64,000 bases of DNA from Plotosus lineatus. Lineage: Eukaryota > Chordata > Actinopteri > Siluriformes > Plotosidae. Numbering within the stretch: the first letter of the stretch is position 1; each line of letters begins with the position of its first letter. The stretch is from positions 56,520,080 through 56,584,079 of the forward strand of contig CM045729.1 of the NCBI GenBank assembly GCA_024760905.1, written 5' to 3'. Shown here in pieces: positions 20,904-32,700 of the stretch. The position numbers and the translations under genes were made by a program. The notes beneath the pieces were generated by a model. The model saw only the letters and a list, made by a program, of their open reading frames with translations. It had not been told where the DNA came from and did not search any database.

Positions 20904-23822
20904 GGGACTCCTAGAATCGCCACCTTATCGTGGTGGAGGGGTTTGCATGTCCTAATGATCCTAGGAGCTATACTGTCAGGGGCATTATGCCCCCGGTTAG
21001 GGTCACCCGAGGCAAAAAGGTCCTTGGTGAAGGTCCAAATGAAGTGCGGTTCAAAACACCTATATGGCGAATAATCTGAAAACAAGGACACAGTTTTGCT
21101 TGCCCAGAAGCGGGTCACTGGGGTCCACCCGCTAGAGCCAGGCCTGGGAGGCGGGGCTTGAAGGCAAGTATCTGGTGGTTGGGCTTCTGCCCACGGAGCC
21201 CGGCTGGGCCCAGCCCCAAAAAGAAACATGGGTACGTCCTCCCATGGACCCACTACCTGTGGGAGGGGCTATAGGGGTCAGGTGCAATGTGAGTAGGGTG
21301 GGAGCCGAAGGCATGGGTTCTGTCGGACCGATCCTCGGTTACTGACTCTGACTCTTGGGACATGGAATGTCACCTCTCTGGCGTGAAAGGATTCTGAGCT
21401 GGTGCATGAGGTGGAGAGATGCTGACTAGATATAGTTGGACTCACCTCAACACATAGCTTCGGCTCTGGGACCACCCATCTCAGGAGAGGCTGGACCTTA
21501 TTCCATTCTGGAGTTGCTCATGGGGAGAGGTACCGAGCCAGTGTGGGCATCCTTGTTGTCCCCATCTCGGTGCCCACACGTTGGGGTTCTTCCCGGTTGG
21601 TGAAAAGGTGGCTTCCCTCTGCCTTCGGGTGGGGGTACGGGTCCTGACGTATTTGTGCTTATGCACTCAATGACAGTTCAGAGTCCCCACCCTTCTTAGA
21701 GTCTTTGGGGGGGGGGGGGGTTGGATACTCCCCGGGAGACTCACTCATTGTCCTGGGAGACTCCACCACCCATGTGGGCAACAATAGTGGGATCGGTAGG
21801 TACGGCCTCTCCAGTCTGAACCCAAATGGTGTTTCATTGTTGGACTTCTGTGCTCATCACAGTTTGTTTATCACAAACACCATGTTCGAACATAAGGGTG
21901 TCAATGAGTGCATTTGGCACCAGGACACCCTAGGTCACAGTTCAATGATCGACTTTGTAGTCATGTCACCGGACTTGTAGCCACATGTTCTGGACACTCA
22001 GGTGAAGAGGGGAGCTGAGCTGTCAACCAATTACCACCTGTTGGTCAACTGGCTCTGATGTTGGGGAAGCCGCCCTCCAGACCTGGCAGCCCAAGGGTGT
22101 AATTAGGGTCTCCTGGGAAAGTTTGGCAGAGTCTCCTGTCAGAGAAGCCTTTAATTCCCACTTCCGGCAGAGCTACAACCACATCCCAAAGGAGGTGGAT
22201 AACATGGAATCCGAATAGGCCATATTTCGTGCCTACATTGCTGATGCTACAGGTGCTTGTCGTGGCGGTAACCTCCAAACCCAGTCAAGGGGGTAGTCCA
22301 GCTGAAATAGAAGGCCTATCGGGTCTTATTGGCCTGTGGGACTCCCGAGGCAGAAGACAGGCACCAGCAGCCCAGACATTCTGCAGCTGAAGCTGATGCC
22401 GATGCAAAATCTTGGTCGTGGGAGGAGTTCGGTGAAGGCCTAGAGAGCGATTATTGGTTGGCGTCGAATAGGTTTTGGGTGGTCCATCTGACGCCTCAGG
22501 AGGGGAAACAGTTCTCCACAAATACTATTTACAGTGGAAGTGGGGTGTTGCTCCCCTCGACTGGGGATGTTGTCGGGTGGTGGAAGGAATACTTTGAGGA
22601 CCTCATCAATCCCACCAACACGCCCTTTGTAGACGAGGAAAACCATGGGGGTCTTCACTGGAGCTGAGGTCACTGAGGTAGTCAAAAAGCTCCTAGGTGG
22701 TCGGGGTCTGGGGGTGGATGAGATCCACCCTGAATATCTCAGGGCCCTGGATGTTGTAGGACTGTCTTAGTTGACACGTCTCTGCAACATCATGTGGTCA
22801 TCGGGGGCCGTACCTCTGGATTGACAAACCAGAGTAGTAGTCCCCCTTTTTAAAAGGGGGGACCAGAGGGTCTTCTTCTTTTCCTTTCGGCTATTCCCTT
22901 CAGGGGTCACCACAGCACATTATCTGCCTCCATCTCACCCTGTCCTCTGCATCTTCTTCTCTTACGCCAACGACCTTCATGTCCTCCTTCACCACATCCA
23001 TAAATCTCTTCTTTGGTCTTCCTCTAGGCCTTCTGTCTGGTAGTTCCAACCTCAGCATCCTACTACCAATATACTCACTACCCCTCCTCTGTACATGTCC
23101 AAACCATCTCAATCGAGCCTCTCTGACTTTGTCTCCAAAACATCTTACATGGGCTGTCCCTCTGATGTACTCATTTCTGATCCTATCCATCCTCGTTACT
23201 CTCAGAGAGAACCTCAACATTTTCATCTCTGCTACCTCCAGCTCTGCTTCCTGTCTTTTCCCCAGGGCCACTGTCTCTAAACCATACAACATCGCTGGCC
23301 TCACCACCGTCTTGTACACTTTTCCTTTCATTCTTGCTGATACTCTCCTATCACACATCACACCGGATACTTTTCTCCAACCATTCCAACCTGCTTGCAC
23401 ACGCTTCTTCACCTCTTTTCCACACTCTCCATTGCTCTGGATTGTTGAGCCTAAGTACTTAAAATCCTCCACCTTCTTTATCTCTGCTCCCTGTAACCTC
23501 ACTATTCCTCTTGTGTCCTTCTCATTCACACACATGTATTCTGACTTACTGAGGCTAACCTTCATTCCTCTCCTGGTGTGTTCCAATTATTGTGGAATCA
23601 CACCCCTCAGCCTACCTGGGAAAGTCCATGCAGGGGTACTGGAGAGGAAGATCCGACCAATAGTTGAACCTCGGATTCAGGAGGAACAATATGGTTTTCG
23701 TCCTGACCGTGGCACTCTCAACCAACTCTATACGCTCAACAGGATCCTGGAGAAGGAATGGGAGTTTGCCCAGTCTATCCACATGTGTTTTGTGGATTTG
23801 GCGAAGGCACCGAATTCTTGAG
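20904..23822 (+). pseudogene. Fossil non-LTR retrotransposon (I/Nimb-like?), interrupted by RTE copy C
   Basis: The 5' region starts near CGCCACCTTATCGTGGTGG. Broken frames include an endonuclease block (LNPNGVSLLDFC, TNTMFEH and SMIDFVV, about 21810-21975), a linker (SWSWEEFGEGLES near 22410) with VGWWKEYFEDLINP (about 22573-22614), and after the RTE insertion SNYCGITPLSLPGKVHAGVL and EEQYGFRPDRGTLNQLYTLN (about 23583-23740), ending in CFVDLAKA. The reading frame has many stops and the RT is truncated at the right. This LINE is abundant in teleosts; I place it near the I/Nimb group only tentatively. Confidence 0.8.
22872..23577 (-). mobile_element. RTE LINE copy C, 5'-truncated, inside the fossil LINE
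   Basis: A 706-bp RTE 3' part on the minus strand; frame open over 228 codons including the junction. The host LINE reads continuously across it (FKRGDQRV on the left continuing to CSNYCGITPL on the right). The possible TSD is only about 3 bp (GGT). Confidence 0.9.
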
Positions 23823-24343
23823 ATCAGAATAAAAACTAATCCATCCCAACGTGTAAGGCACAAATGGATTTTTGTGACAAGTGCACTGATTTACCTAAAA
23901 ATCGGCATAAGACTGCAGGTTTGGACCTGGTATAGATAAAATGAAATGTCTCCCGCTGATGGTTGTCTTCTGAACATTTTGTATCGTGTTAAACAATAGG
24001 ATTTAACAAAAAGAACAAACAAAAAATAAACAAACAAAAAACATGATCCCATGCACAGATCACCTACAAAATTCAATGTTTTGTTACTTGTACCACATCC
24101 TACTCTGCATTTTTTTTTTTTCATCAAAGTTTATTAAGGTTTTTAATCTTTGTTTCACGTGAACAAACAGACAGAAATGCAGACAAGTTAACAAACAAAC
24201 AAAAAACAAAATCTGACAGAGGTATTGAATACATTTTGATTATTTAATGATTGCTTACTAACTGCTGAAACATTTGCTTTCCGTGTCTAAATGAATGTAT
24301 GAAGCTTGACAACTTTGTTAAATTGAAGATGTTTAGTAATGTC
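23823..24343. other. No gene recognised
   Basis: AT-rich with poly-A/T stretches; no element identified. Confidence 0.4.
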
Positions 24344-24357
24344 ATACATTTTCATAT

Positions 24358-24502
24358 TATCATGGATTCATGGATGTGGTGAAGGAGGACATGAAGGCAG
24401 TTGGTGTAAGAGAAAAAGATGCAGAGGATCGGGTGAGATGGAGGCAGATGATTCGCTGTGGCGACCCCTGAAGGGAAAAGTCGAAAGGACAAGAAGAAGA
24501 AG
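24358..24502 (+). mobile_element. RTE LINE copy H, minimal 3' fragment
   Basis: Only the final 145 bp of the RTE plus tail, flanked by ATACATTTTCATAT (24344-24357 and 24503-24516). An extreme 5' truncation with a clear TSD. Confidence 0.9.
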
Positions 24503-24554
24503 ATACATTTTCATATCATGGCATGAATGTTAGCCTGATGCATCATTTATTAGT

Positions 24555-24870
24555 CATTCTTTCATTTTCTGAACCGCTTGGTCCTAATTTGAGTCACAGG
24601 GAGGCTGGCACCCATCTCAGGCCATCACAGAGTCAAAACTCGCACAACCATTCATACTCACACTCACACTTAGGGACGATTTGGAACAGCTCATTAACCT
24701 ACTGTGCATGTTTTTGGACCGTGGGAGGAAACCGGAGTATAGGGAGGAAACCCACACAAGCACGGGCGGAACATGCAAACTCCACACAGAAACGCCCAGG
24801 TTGGGAATAAAGCCCAGAATCTTCTTGCTGTGAGGCCGACGTTCTAATCACTACCCCACTGTACCACCTA
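24555..24870 (-). mobile_element. SINE-C copy
   Basis: Plus strand shows the reverse of the SINE-C unit: TTTTCTGAACCGCTTGGTCC, GGAGGAAACCGGAG, GAACATGCAAACTCCACAC, then a tRNA-like head near 24810-24866. This copy is nearly full length. Confidence 0.8.
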
Positions 24871-25462
24871 TTTATTGTACTTTAGTAGCTAAATGGCTCG
24901 TGCTGTCATCTGACAATAAGAAGTTTCTGGCTTTCTATCCAAGTCAGTGATCTTTATATGTATACAGTACTACATTCTACTGTACACTGAGAATGTTCTC
25001 AGTGTTTTAGTAGATTGTGTGTGATTTCATGTTATCTTGTAAAATTATTTTTTAAATGCAAAAATACAATAATTTATATTAATACATGGCATAGCTGCTG
25101 TATTTAAGTTTATTTTAATACACTTATAACTATTTGGTATCTTATTTTAATTAAATAAATAAATAGATGTACCTTTGCCTATCAATAGGCTTATACACAC
25201 ATTGAACATGAGCTAGAAAAATATGTAATAAAATATTTGCTATTTGTGAAATATGGCCTTTGAGTATTTCAAAAACTTCTGATTTTTTACATGCAACATT
25301 TTCCAGAGTTTACAAAATATGATGCAATAAACAAACAAACAAACAAAAAAGAAAAATCAAGTGTGGGTCAATTCAACTGCATGCTACACTGAAATTGGTT
25401 TATTGGGTTTTGTAAAAACAGAACAGGTTTTGTATTCTTTCTCTCCAAGGCCTTATTTACTT
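24871..25462. other. AT-rich, no gene recognised
   Basis: About 590 bp of AT-rich sequence with short AAAC repeats. Confidence 0.4.
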
Positions 25463-25805
25463 CAGTTCATCATTTTCTGTAATCGCTTCATCCTAATTAG
25501 GGTCGCAGGGAGGCTGGTGCCCATCCCAGCCAACTCAGGGCGAGGGCAGAGTACACCCTGGACAGCTCACCAGGCCATCGCAGGGTGGAAACACGCTGAC
25601 GGCTTTGCAGCCTCCTCTTGTCGAAAGTCAGCAATGGTTCTTTTACATGCCTCACACCATAGACAGTGAGAGACATGGCCGGCCTTTGATAACCCAGTTA
25701 GCTGCACTGGGGGGGACAGTGACAACCTTGTGGAGAGTGGGACTCGAACCCCCAACCTTTGGATCAGCGATCCAGCGCCCTATACCACTAGACCACCACT
25801 GCCCA
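25463..25805 (-). mobile_element. SINE-C 3' fragment joined to SINE-A copy 4
   Basis: 25463-25585 is the SINE-C block (CCCATCCCAGCCAACTCAGG, then GTACACCCTGGACAGCTCAC). At about 25586 it passes directly into a tail-less SINE-A (25586-25805) whose tRNA-like head faces right with an intact B box. The same tail-less junction point is seen in SINE-A copy 2. Confidence 0.75.
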
Positions 25806-26109
25806 CCTTACTTACTTAATCACCTAATTTGGAATCCTAATTAAAACCATAGTTACAATTCTTCTATAGCTGTAAGAATATTTGGACAAAGTATTTTGTG
25901 AAGATGAATGAATTCACAATTAATCACGACAAATTACTTTGAACACTCACCACTAAATAAATAAATAAATAAAATTATCTTAATTGATCCCAGAGGAACA
26001 GTGGCTCACATGTCTGTCTCACAGAAAAAGATCTCACAGTGGTACCCGCAGAGCAGTTGGGGATTAGGTTCTTTGCTCAAGAACACTTTAGTCATGAAAG
26101 AGGGAAGTT
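25806..26109. other. No gene recognised
   Basis: AT-rich, with an (AAAT)n stretch near 25953-25973. Confidence 0.4.
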
Positions 26110-26436
26110 GTTACTAATGATCTCTGTAATGCAGCCATGAGGCAGGGGGGCGGCACTAACCAGTGTCTCTCCCCCTTATGCCGGTCCCAAGCCCAGATAA
26201 ATGCAGAGGGTTGCGACAGGAAGGGCATCCGGCGTAAAACTTCTGCCACATTTAAAAATGCAAATGGTCAATACAGAATTCATACCGGATCGATCGAGGC
26301 CCGGGTTAACAACGACCACCATCAGTGCTGTCAACCAACAGGGTGCTGATGGAAATTGGACTACTGTTGGTCGAAGACGTCGAAGAAGGAGAGGCGGGAG
26401 GCGTGTCTGTAGGCAGAGAGAGAGAAGAGGAAATGC

Positions 26437-27510
26437 GTGAGCCTAGGACTGAGAGTAGGGACTTTGAATGTTGGAACTATGCAAGGAAAAGATAGGGAGC
26501 TGGCTGACATGATGCAGAGGAGGAAGGTGGACATACTGTGTGTTCAGGAGACAAGGTGGAAAGGTAGAAAGGCTAAAAGCTTAGGAGCAGGGTTTAAGCT
26601 GTTTTTTCATGGTGTGGATGGGAAGAGAAATGGAGTAGGAGTCATCTTGAAGGAGGGGTTTGTCAGGAATGTTCTAGAAGTGAAAAGAGTGTCAGACAGA
26701 GTGATGAGTCTCAAGTTAGAAATTGAAGGCGTGATGGTCAATGTTGTTAGTGCTTATGCCCCACAGGCAGGATCTAAGCTAGAAGAGAAGGAGAGATTCT
26801 GGAGTGAGTTAGATGAAGTGATGCAGAGTACCCCCAGAGGTGAAAGAGTGGTCATTGGAGCAGACTTCAATGGACATGTTGGTGCAGGCAACAGAGGGGA
26901 CGAGGAAGTGATGGGCAGGTTTGGTATCCAGGACAGGAACACAGAAGGACAGATGTTGATCGATTTTGCAAAAAGGATGGAAATGGCTGTGGTGAATACT
27001 TTCTTCAAGAAGACACAGAAGCATAGGGTGACTTATGAAAGCGGAGGTAAGAACACACAGGTAGACTACATCTTGTGTAGGCGATGTAATTTGAAGGAAG
27101 TCAGTGACTGCAAAGTCATAGTGGGTGAGAGTGTTGCCAAACAGCATAGGATGGTGGTGTGCAGGATGACACTGATGGTGAGAAAGGTGAAAAAGGCAAA
27201 GGCAGAGCAGAAGACAAAGTGGTGGAAGCTGAAAAAGGAAGAGTGTCATGTTGTCTTCAAGGAGGAGTTGAAACAGGCTTTGGGTAGTCAGGAAGTGCTT
27301 CCAGAGGACTGGACAACCACAGCCAATGTGATCAGGGAGACCGGTAGGAGAGTACTTGGTGTGTCCTCTGGAAGGAAAGTAGATAAGGAAACTTGGTGGT
27401 GGAATGAGGAAGTGCAGGCATGTGTACAAAAGAAGAGGTTAGCCAAGAAGAAGTGGGACATTGAGAGGACCGAAGAGAGTAAACAGGAGTACAGGGGAGA
27501 CACAGCGTAA
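26437..27510 (+). pseudogene. RTE endonuclease ORF remnant (copy B)
   Basis: A 357-codon open frame from MSLGLRVGTLNVGTM, carrying the same APE motifs as copy A (QETRWKG, SAYAPQAG, GADFNGHVG, DYIL). It ends at the frameshift near 27495. The arginine-rich N-terminal stretch lies upstream in another frame. Confidence 0.85.
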
Positions 27511-29254
27511 GGCGAAGGTAGCAGTGTCAAAGGCCAAACAGAGGGCGTATGATGACTTGTATGATAGGTTGAACAGTAAGGAGGGAGAAAATGATCTATA
27601 CAGGTTAGCACAGCAGAGAAATAGAGATGAGAAAGACGTGCAGCAAGTTAGAGTGATAAAGGACAGAGAGGGAAATGTATTGACTGATGACAGAGGTGTG
27701 CCGGGAAGATGGAAAGAGTACTTTGAAGAGCTGATGAATGAGGAAAATGAGAGAGAAAAAAGAGTAGAAGGGGTGACCGTTGAGGAGCAGGAAGTAGCAA
27801 AGATTAGTAAAGGAGAAGTGAGGAGGGCATTGAAGAGGATGAAGAGTGGAAAGGCAGTTGGCCCTGATGACATACCAGTTGAGGTATGGAAGGGTCTAGG
27901 GAGGTAGCAGTAGATTTTCTGACAAGAATATTCAACAAGGTCTTAGAAAGTGAGCAGATGCCAGAGGAATGGAGGAGAAGTGTGCTTGTGCCCATTTTTA
28001 AGAACAAGGGAGATGTACAGAGTTGTGGCAACTACAGAGGGATAAAGTTGATGAGCCATACAATGAAGCTATGGGAAAGAATAGTGGAAGCAAGACTAAG
28101 GGCAGAGGTCAGCATTTGTGAACAACAGTTTGGTTTCATGCCAAGAAAGAGCACCACAGATGCAGTGTTTGCTTTGAGGATGTTAATAGAGAAGTACAGA
28201 GAAGGTCAGAAGGAGCTGCATTGTGCCTTTGTGGATCTGGAGAAAGCATATGACAGGGTGCCGAGAGAAGAACTGTGGTATTGTATGAGGAAGTCTGGAG
28301 TGACAGAGAAGTATGTTAGAGTGGTGCAGGACATGTATGAGAGATGTAAGACAGTGGTGAGGTGTGCTGTCGGTGTGACAGAAGAGTTCAAGGTGGAGGT
28401 GGGACTGCATCAAGGGTCAGCTCTCAGCTCCTTCTTGTTTGCTATGGTGATGGACAGGCTAACAGACGAGGTTAGACAAGAATCTCCATGGACTATGATG
28501 TTTGCAGATGACATCGTGATCTGTAGTGAGAGCAGAGACCAAGTGGAGGAAAATCTAGAGAGGTGGAGGTATGCCCTGGAAAGGAGGGGATTGAAGGTTA
28601 GTCTTAGTAAGACAGAATACGTGTGTGAATGAGAAGGACACAAGAGGAATAGTGAGGTTACAGGGAGCAGAGATAAAGAAGGTGGAGGATTTTAAGTACT
28701 TAGGCTCAACAATCCAGAGCAATGGAGAGTGTGGAAAAGAGGTGAAGAAGCGCGTGCAGGCAGGTTGGAATGGATGGAGGAAAGTGTCCGGTGTGATGTG
28801 TGATAGGAGAGTATCGGCAAGAATGAAGGGAAAAGTGTACAAGACGGTGATGAAGCCAGCAATGTTGTATGGTTTAGAGACAGTGGCCCTGGGGAAAAGA
28901 CAGGAGTCAGAGTTGGAGGTAGCAGAGATGAAAATGTTGAGGTTCTCTTTGGGAGTAATGAGGATGGATAGGATCAGAAATGAGTACATCAGAGGGACAG
29001 CACATGTTAGATGTTTTGGAGACAAAGTTAGAGAGGCTAGATTGAGATGGTTTGGACATGTACAGAGGAGGGATAGTGAGGATATTGGTCGTAGGATGCT
29101 GAGGTTGGAACTACCAGGCAAAAGGCCCAGAGGAAGCCCAAAGAGAAGATTTATGGATGCGATGAAGGCGGACATGAAGGTCGTTGGAGTAAGAGTAGAA
29201 GATGCAGAGGATAGGGAGAGATGGAGGCAGATCATTTGCTGTGGCGACCCCTGA
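27461..29254 (+). pseudogene. RTE reverse transcriptase remnant (copy B)
   Basis: Three overlapping open pieces (27461-27907, 27886-28632, 28625-29254) together cover the RT and C-terminal domain. [12 protein letters not shown], a GLHQGSALSSFLF variant (a Pro to Ser change), FADD and RLRWFGHVQRR are all present. The frameshifts make it non-functional. Confidence 0.85.
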
Positions 29255-29309
29255 AGGGAACAGCCGAAAGGAAAAGAAGAAAGAAGAAGTTACTAATGCC
29301 CTCTGCCAC

Positions 29310-29560
29310 CAGTCATTTTTCCTGCTAGTTCGGGATCGGTGGGTTCATTCGGGGAGAGTAAGTTGTTTGTGTGGGTTCCTTCTGGGTACTTAGATTTCCT
29401 TCCACAATCCAAAGCCATGCATATTCGGCAACGTGGATGTTCTCAATTGTGCCTGGGTGTGAATGTGAGTGTGAATGTTTGTGTGTCTGTGTTTCTGGTC
29501 TTTCATTTTATTCAGGATGTACCTTGTCTTCACTTGGAGTCAGCTGCGATGTCCTCCAGC
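29310..29560 (+). mobile_element. Decayed SINE-C fragment
   Basis: The GTGTGGGTTCCTTCTGGGTA block and the CCACAATCCAAAGCCATGCA block match the SINE-C mid-region. Followed by GTGTGAATGTGAGTGTG-type sequence. Ends uncertain. Confidence 0.55.
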
Positions 29561-30134
29561 CTCTCTGCAATCTTAATAAATGATAAAGTGGCTGGAGAAA
29601 TGAGATAAGTGGACATAAGCTTCCTAATCTTGAAAGTTTGGTTTAGAGACAGCAGGTCTGCTTCCAACTCAATTACATTCAGCAATGAATCTGTAATGTC
29701 TCTGAAAGGCCTCGAGAGGGCGATGTTGTAGGAAGTACAGTAACACAATACGTATTACTACAGTACAGGCTTTGGGATGAAACGTGGACATGGTTTCGAC
29801 TAGTGTTATTGATTCGTTATGTTCAACATGGGCAACTACATTCTGCTAAAGTGACTGAGAGAACACAAGTTTAATTCATCATCACTTTTAAAAACATCAT
29901 TTAGGAGACATTTACTTTACTTTATCCAGCATGACCAGTTTTATACCTGTTAGCGATACATTGTGAGAATTATATTCAGTCATAGGTTGCAAATAATAAT
30001 TGCACCCTGGCTGAGAACTAATTTATTTGTGAAAAATTATTGGGGACACACACCAAAGACCAAAGCTCTCGATTTGTTTGTTGAAATTAATCAGATCACT
30101 CGAGTCACTTGAAAAAAAAAGAGTCATTAAAGCC
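29561..30134. other. No gene recognised upstream of the putative myo1b promoter
   Basis: About 570 bp without a recognised element. Confidence 0.4.
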
Positions 30135-30414
30135 AGTGAAAGAGTCGATTCGAGAGAGCTGTTGGTAGTGATTGGGGCGGTTTTGGGATCCAGAGCCACG
30201 CCCACTGTCTCCATTCACATACTGGACACATCAGGGAGTGATCACCGGGAAGGCACTGAGCGGCTGCTGTAGGACTGACGCGTCCCGGCTCTCTGAAAGG
30301 GACAAAACAACTCCGAGCAAAACGGAAGATCATCCTGAACAGCTGTAGAAACACGACTGGATGTTCTGGTTCCCTCCACGAGTGGATTAAAGGCAATTTC
30401 TTTCTGAACACGAG
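30135..30414 (+). promoter_or_regulatory. myo1b: Candidate myo1b promoter and non-coding exon 1
   Basis: This short CpG-bearing island stands out from AT-rich flanks. It contains GC boxes (GGGGCGG at about 30175-30181 and CCACGCCCAC at about 30196-30205). The segment ends CACGAG followed by GTAACT, a plausible splice donor at 30415, and has no long frame. The start-codon exon of myo1b at 44967 begins with an acceptor and only 17 untranslated bases, so at least one upstream non-coding exon must exist; this is the best candidate on the right strand. The transcription start is unknown. An intron of 14.5 kb would follow. Confidence 0.5.
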
Positions 30415-30607
30415 GTAACTTTCACTCTCATTCACAGTTTGAGGATCATTTTTCCACCAGCCAGACTTGCTCCTGAATCAGGAATGAAACTTTTCCCTTT
30501 AAACTTTCATCCTCAGGATCCGGAAGCCCAGCTTTCATAAAGTCCTTCAAAAAGCCTGAACTGGAGAATCTGATTTCAGTGCAGGATAATACATTTGGTT
30601 CATGGAA

Positions 30608-30608
<1 letters not shown>

Positions 30609-30663
<55 letters not shown>

Positions 30664-30713
30664 TGGGCCATTTTCAAAAGACCCACAAGGATAATAATAA
30701 TAATAATAATAAT
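30609..30713. repeat. (GT)n(GA)n and (AAT)n microsatellites
   Basis: GT then GA runs at 30609-30655, and an AAT run at about 30690-30713. Confidence 0.9.
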
Positions 30714-31839
30714 AAAATACCTTCTTGGAATATCTCAATCTTCGCCAAGAGGAAAACTGAAGTTTTCTTCAAAAGAAAATATTGGGTTTTTTTTTTTTTT
30801 TTTTTTTTTTTTCCCCTTGCATTTGTTTTCTAGGTGTAAGTTTAGGATTAGGTTGGGTGCAGGTGTAACATTTGAATTACCTGCACTAATCTCTGTGTCA
30901 ATGGAAGTTCCTCCAAGATGTGTGTGAGTTTATTAAAAATAAAAAAATACAGGTTGGGATACAGTGTGAGACAAACATGGAGTAAAAGGCCCTGCATCTC
31001 ACCAGCTCATATAATTAGAGCTCAGGATAAATACCACTCTGGTCACTCAGCCTGCTTATTAATCAGAAATTTTAATTATACTGTTTATTTCTGACCTCAA
31101 GGTTATTTGTTTTCTTTGTGAAGCAACTCAAGTCCGTTGTTGTTGTGTTTTTTTTTTCTTTTGTTTTGTTAAATGACTGAGCGCTAAATGAAGATACAGT
31201 ATCTGCAAGCAATTTATGTAGTTCACTACTCAGAGTTTCTTATGTGTGAAGGGTTATGATTGAAGGCTAGTCATAATTTTCAGAGTTAGGTTTTTTTTTT
31301 GAAAATGGTCTTTTATGTACTTGAGTAATTTGAATTATTCATCCTGTTCGTATGGAGCGGAGTTATTTAGGTGCCATTCATGCATGCATGTGTTTTGCTT
31401 ACCATAAATTCACACTCTGTTGTTGGTTAGTAATATCTCTTTTTAATTACTTGAAATCTGTCTGAGGTTTTATCTCGGGCACATCCGTATTCTGGTCTGT
31501 TTTTGCCTGTTTTTTTTTTTTTTCTGTCTCTCTCTGGTCTTGTTGTTTGGTAACACAGAATTTAATTTGCTTTGGTGATCATCGTTGTGTATAATCTGCA
31601 AGCAGAGGTCTAGTTCACCCACTCTAGTGCACTTGTGAGCTAAAGTTGACAATAGATCACAGGTGATAAATACAGTATTACAGCCTACACCGTATCTGGT
31701 TTAGTAGTGTTCTATGCAAGATAAGTTGTTCTGTATAACTGTCCACCCCTACAGCTTTTTTAAATGTTGAGTAATGACAGAAACTTTATTAAAGGGTAGA
31801 CATTACATTACTGTGTAGACATTAATAATTTAAAGTATT
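30714..31839. other. Putative myo1b intron 1, no element recognised
   Basis: Poly-T runs at about 30786-30812 and 31511-31523; otherwise nothing identified. Confidence 0.4.
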
Positions 31840-31856
31840 ACCTCATGGAATTATGT

Positions 31857-32216
31857 GTCTGTCTGTCTTCCTTTCGGCTTTTTTCCCTTTTACCGGGAGT
31901 CGCCACAGCGAATCATCTGATTCGCACGTTTGATTTGGCAGAGGTTTTTATGTCAGATGCCCTTCCTGACACAACCCTTTTTAGCAAGGGACAGAAACAC
32001 GCTGACGACTTTGCAGCTACTCTTTACGAAAGTCAGCAATGGTTCTTTTACATGCCTCTCACCATAGACAGTGAGAGACATGGCCCGCCTTTGATAACAC
32101 AGTTAGCTGCACGGGGGGGGCGACACAGTGACAACCTTGTGGCGAGTGGGACTTGAACCCCCAACCTTTTGGATCAGCGATCCAGCGCCCTATACCACTA
32201 GACCACCACTGCCCCC
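31857..32216 (-). mobile_element. SINE-A copy 5, full length
   Basis: A 360-bp element from the (CTGT)n-type tail to the tRNA-like head CCACTAGACCACCACTGCCC (plus strand). Flanked by a 17-bp duplication with one mismatch, ACCTCATGGAATTATGT (31840-31856) and ACCTCCTGGAATTATGT (32217-32233). One of the reference copies for the family. Confidence 0.92.
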
Positions 32217-32289
32217 ACCTCCTGGAATTATGTATATTGGGGTCTAATCTGAAGGACCGTTTGCATTTTTTTTTTTTTTTTTTTTAAAG

Positions 32290-32700
32290 ACAAACACCCC
32301 CCATTTTTCTCCCTAATTTCTTCGTATCCAATTCCCACCTGCCATATTGCCTTCCCTATCACACAACCACCGCCAACCAGGGAGGGGCAAAAGCATGCAG
32401 ACGCCCCCTCCCTGACATGTAATGCTGGCCACCTGTTTCAAACTATGGCACATGTGCATTTGAGGGCGGTCTAACACACTCGGAGGGAAAGACCTATTTG
32501 CCCTCTTGTACGAATGAGCTCACAGTCATCCAGCCAATAATGGATTGGTGATCACTGTGAGTGACAGGGAAATGAACCTATGGTGTCCCTCCCTCCCATA
32601 CCTCACATGGACTCCCGGCTACAGGCGGCCATGGCATTCACCTGGATTTGAGCTTGTGATCTCTGGGTTAATAGTCGTGTCACTGTCAATGCGCCACTTC
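32290..32700 (-). repeat. tRNA-related dispersed repeat
   Basis: The start, CCCCCATTTTTCTCCCTAAT, and the end, GTCGTGTCACTGTCAATGCG, match a dispersed fish repeat. The minus-strand end GCGCATTGACAGTGACACGA resembles a decayed tRNA head. Family name unknown to me. Confidence 0.5.

Larger units (their letters stand above)
26127..29288 (+). mobile_element. RTE LINE copy B, full length, inactivated
   Basis: A 3162-bp element of the same structure as copy A, flanked by GTTACTAATG plus seven further bases matching at five positions (26110-26126 and 29289-29305). The frame is broken at several points: an early shift before the endonuclease (about 26425), an extra G near 27495, an indel at about 27895, and a 2-base loss near 28612-28622. 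At the A-tract where copy A is shifted, copy B has six As and stays open. The TSD mismatches and indels make it older than copy A. Confidence 0.95.
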
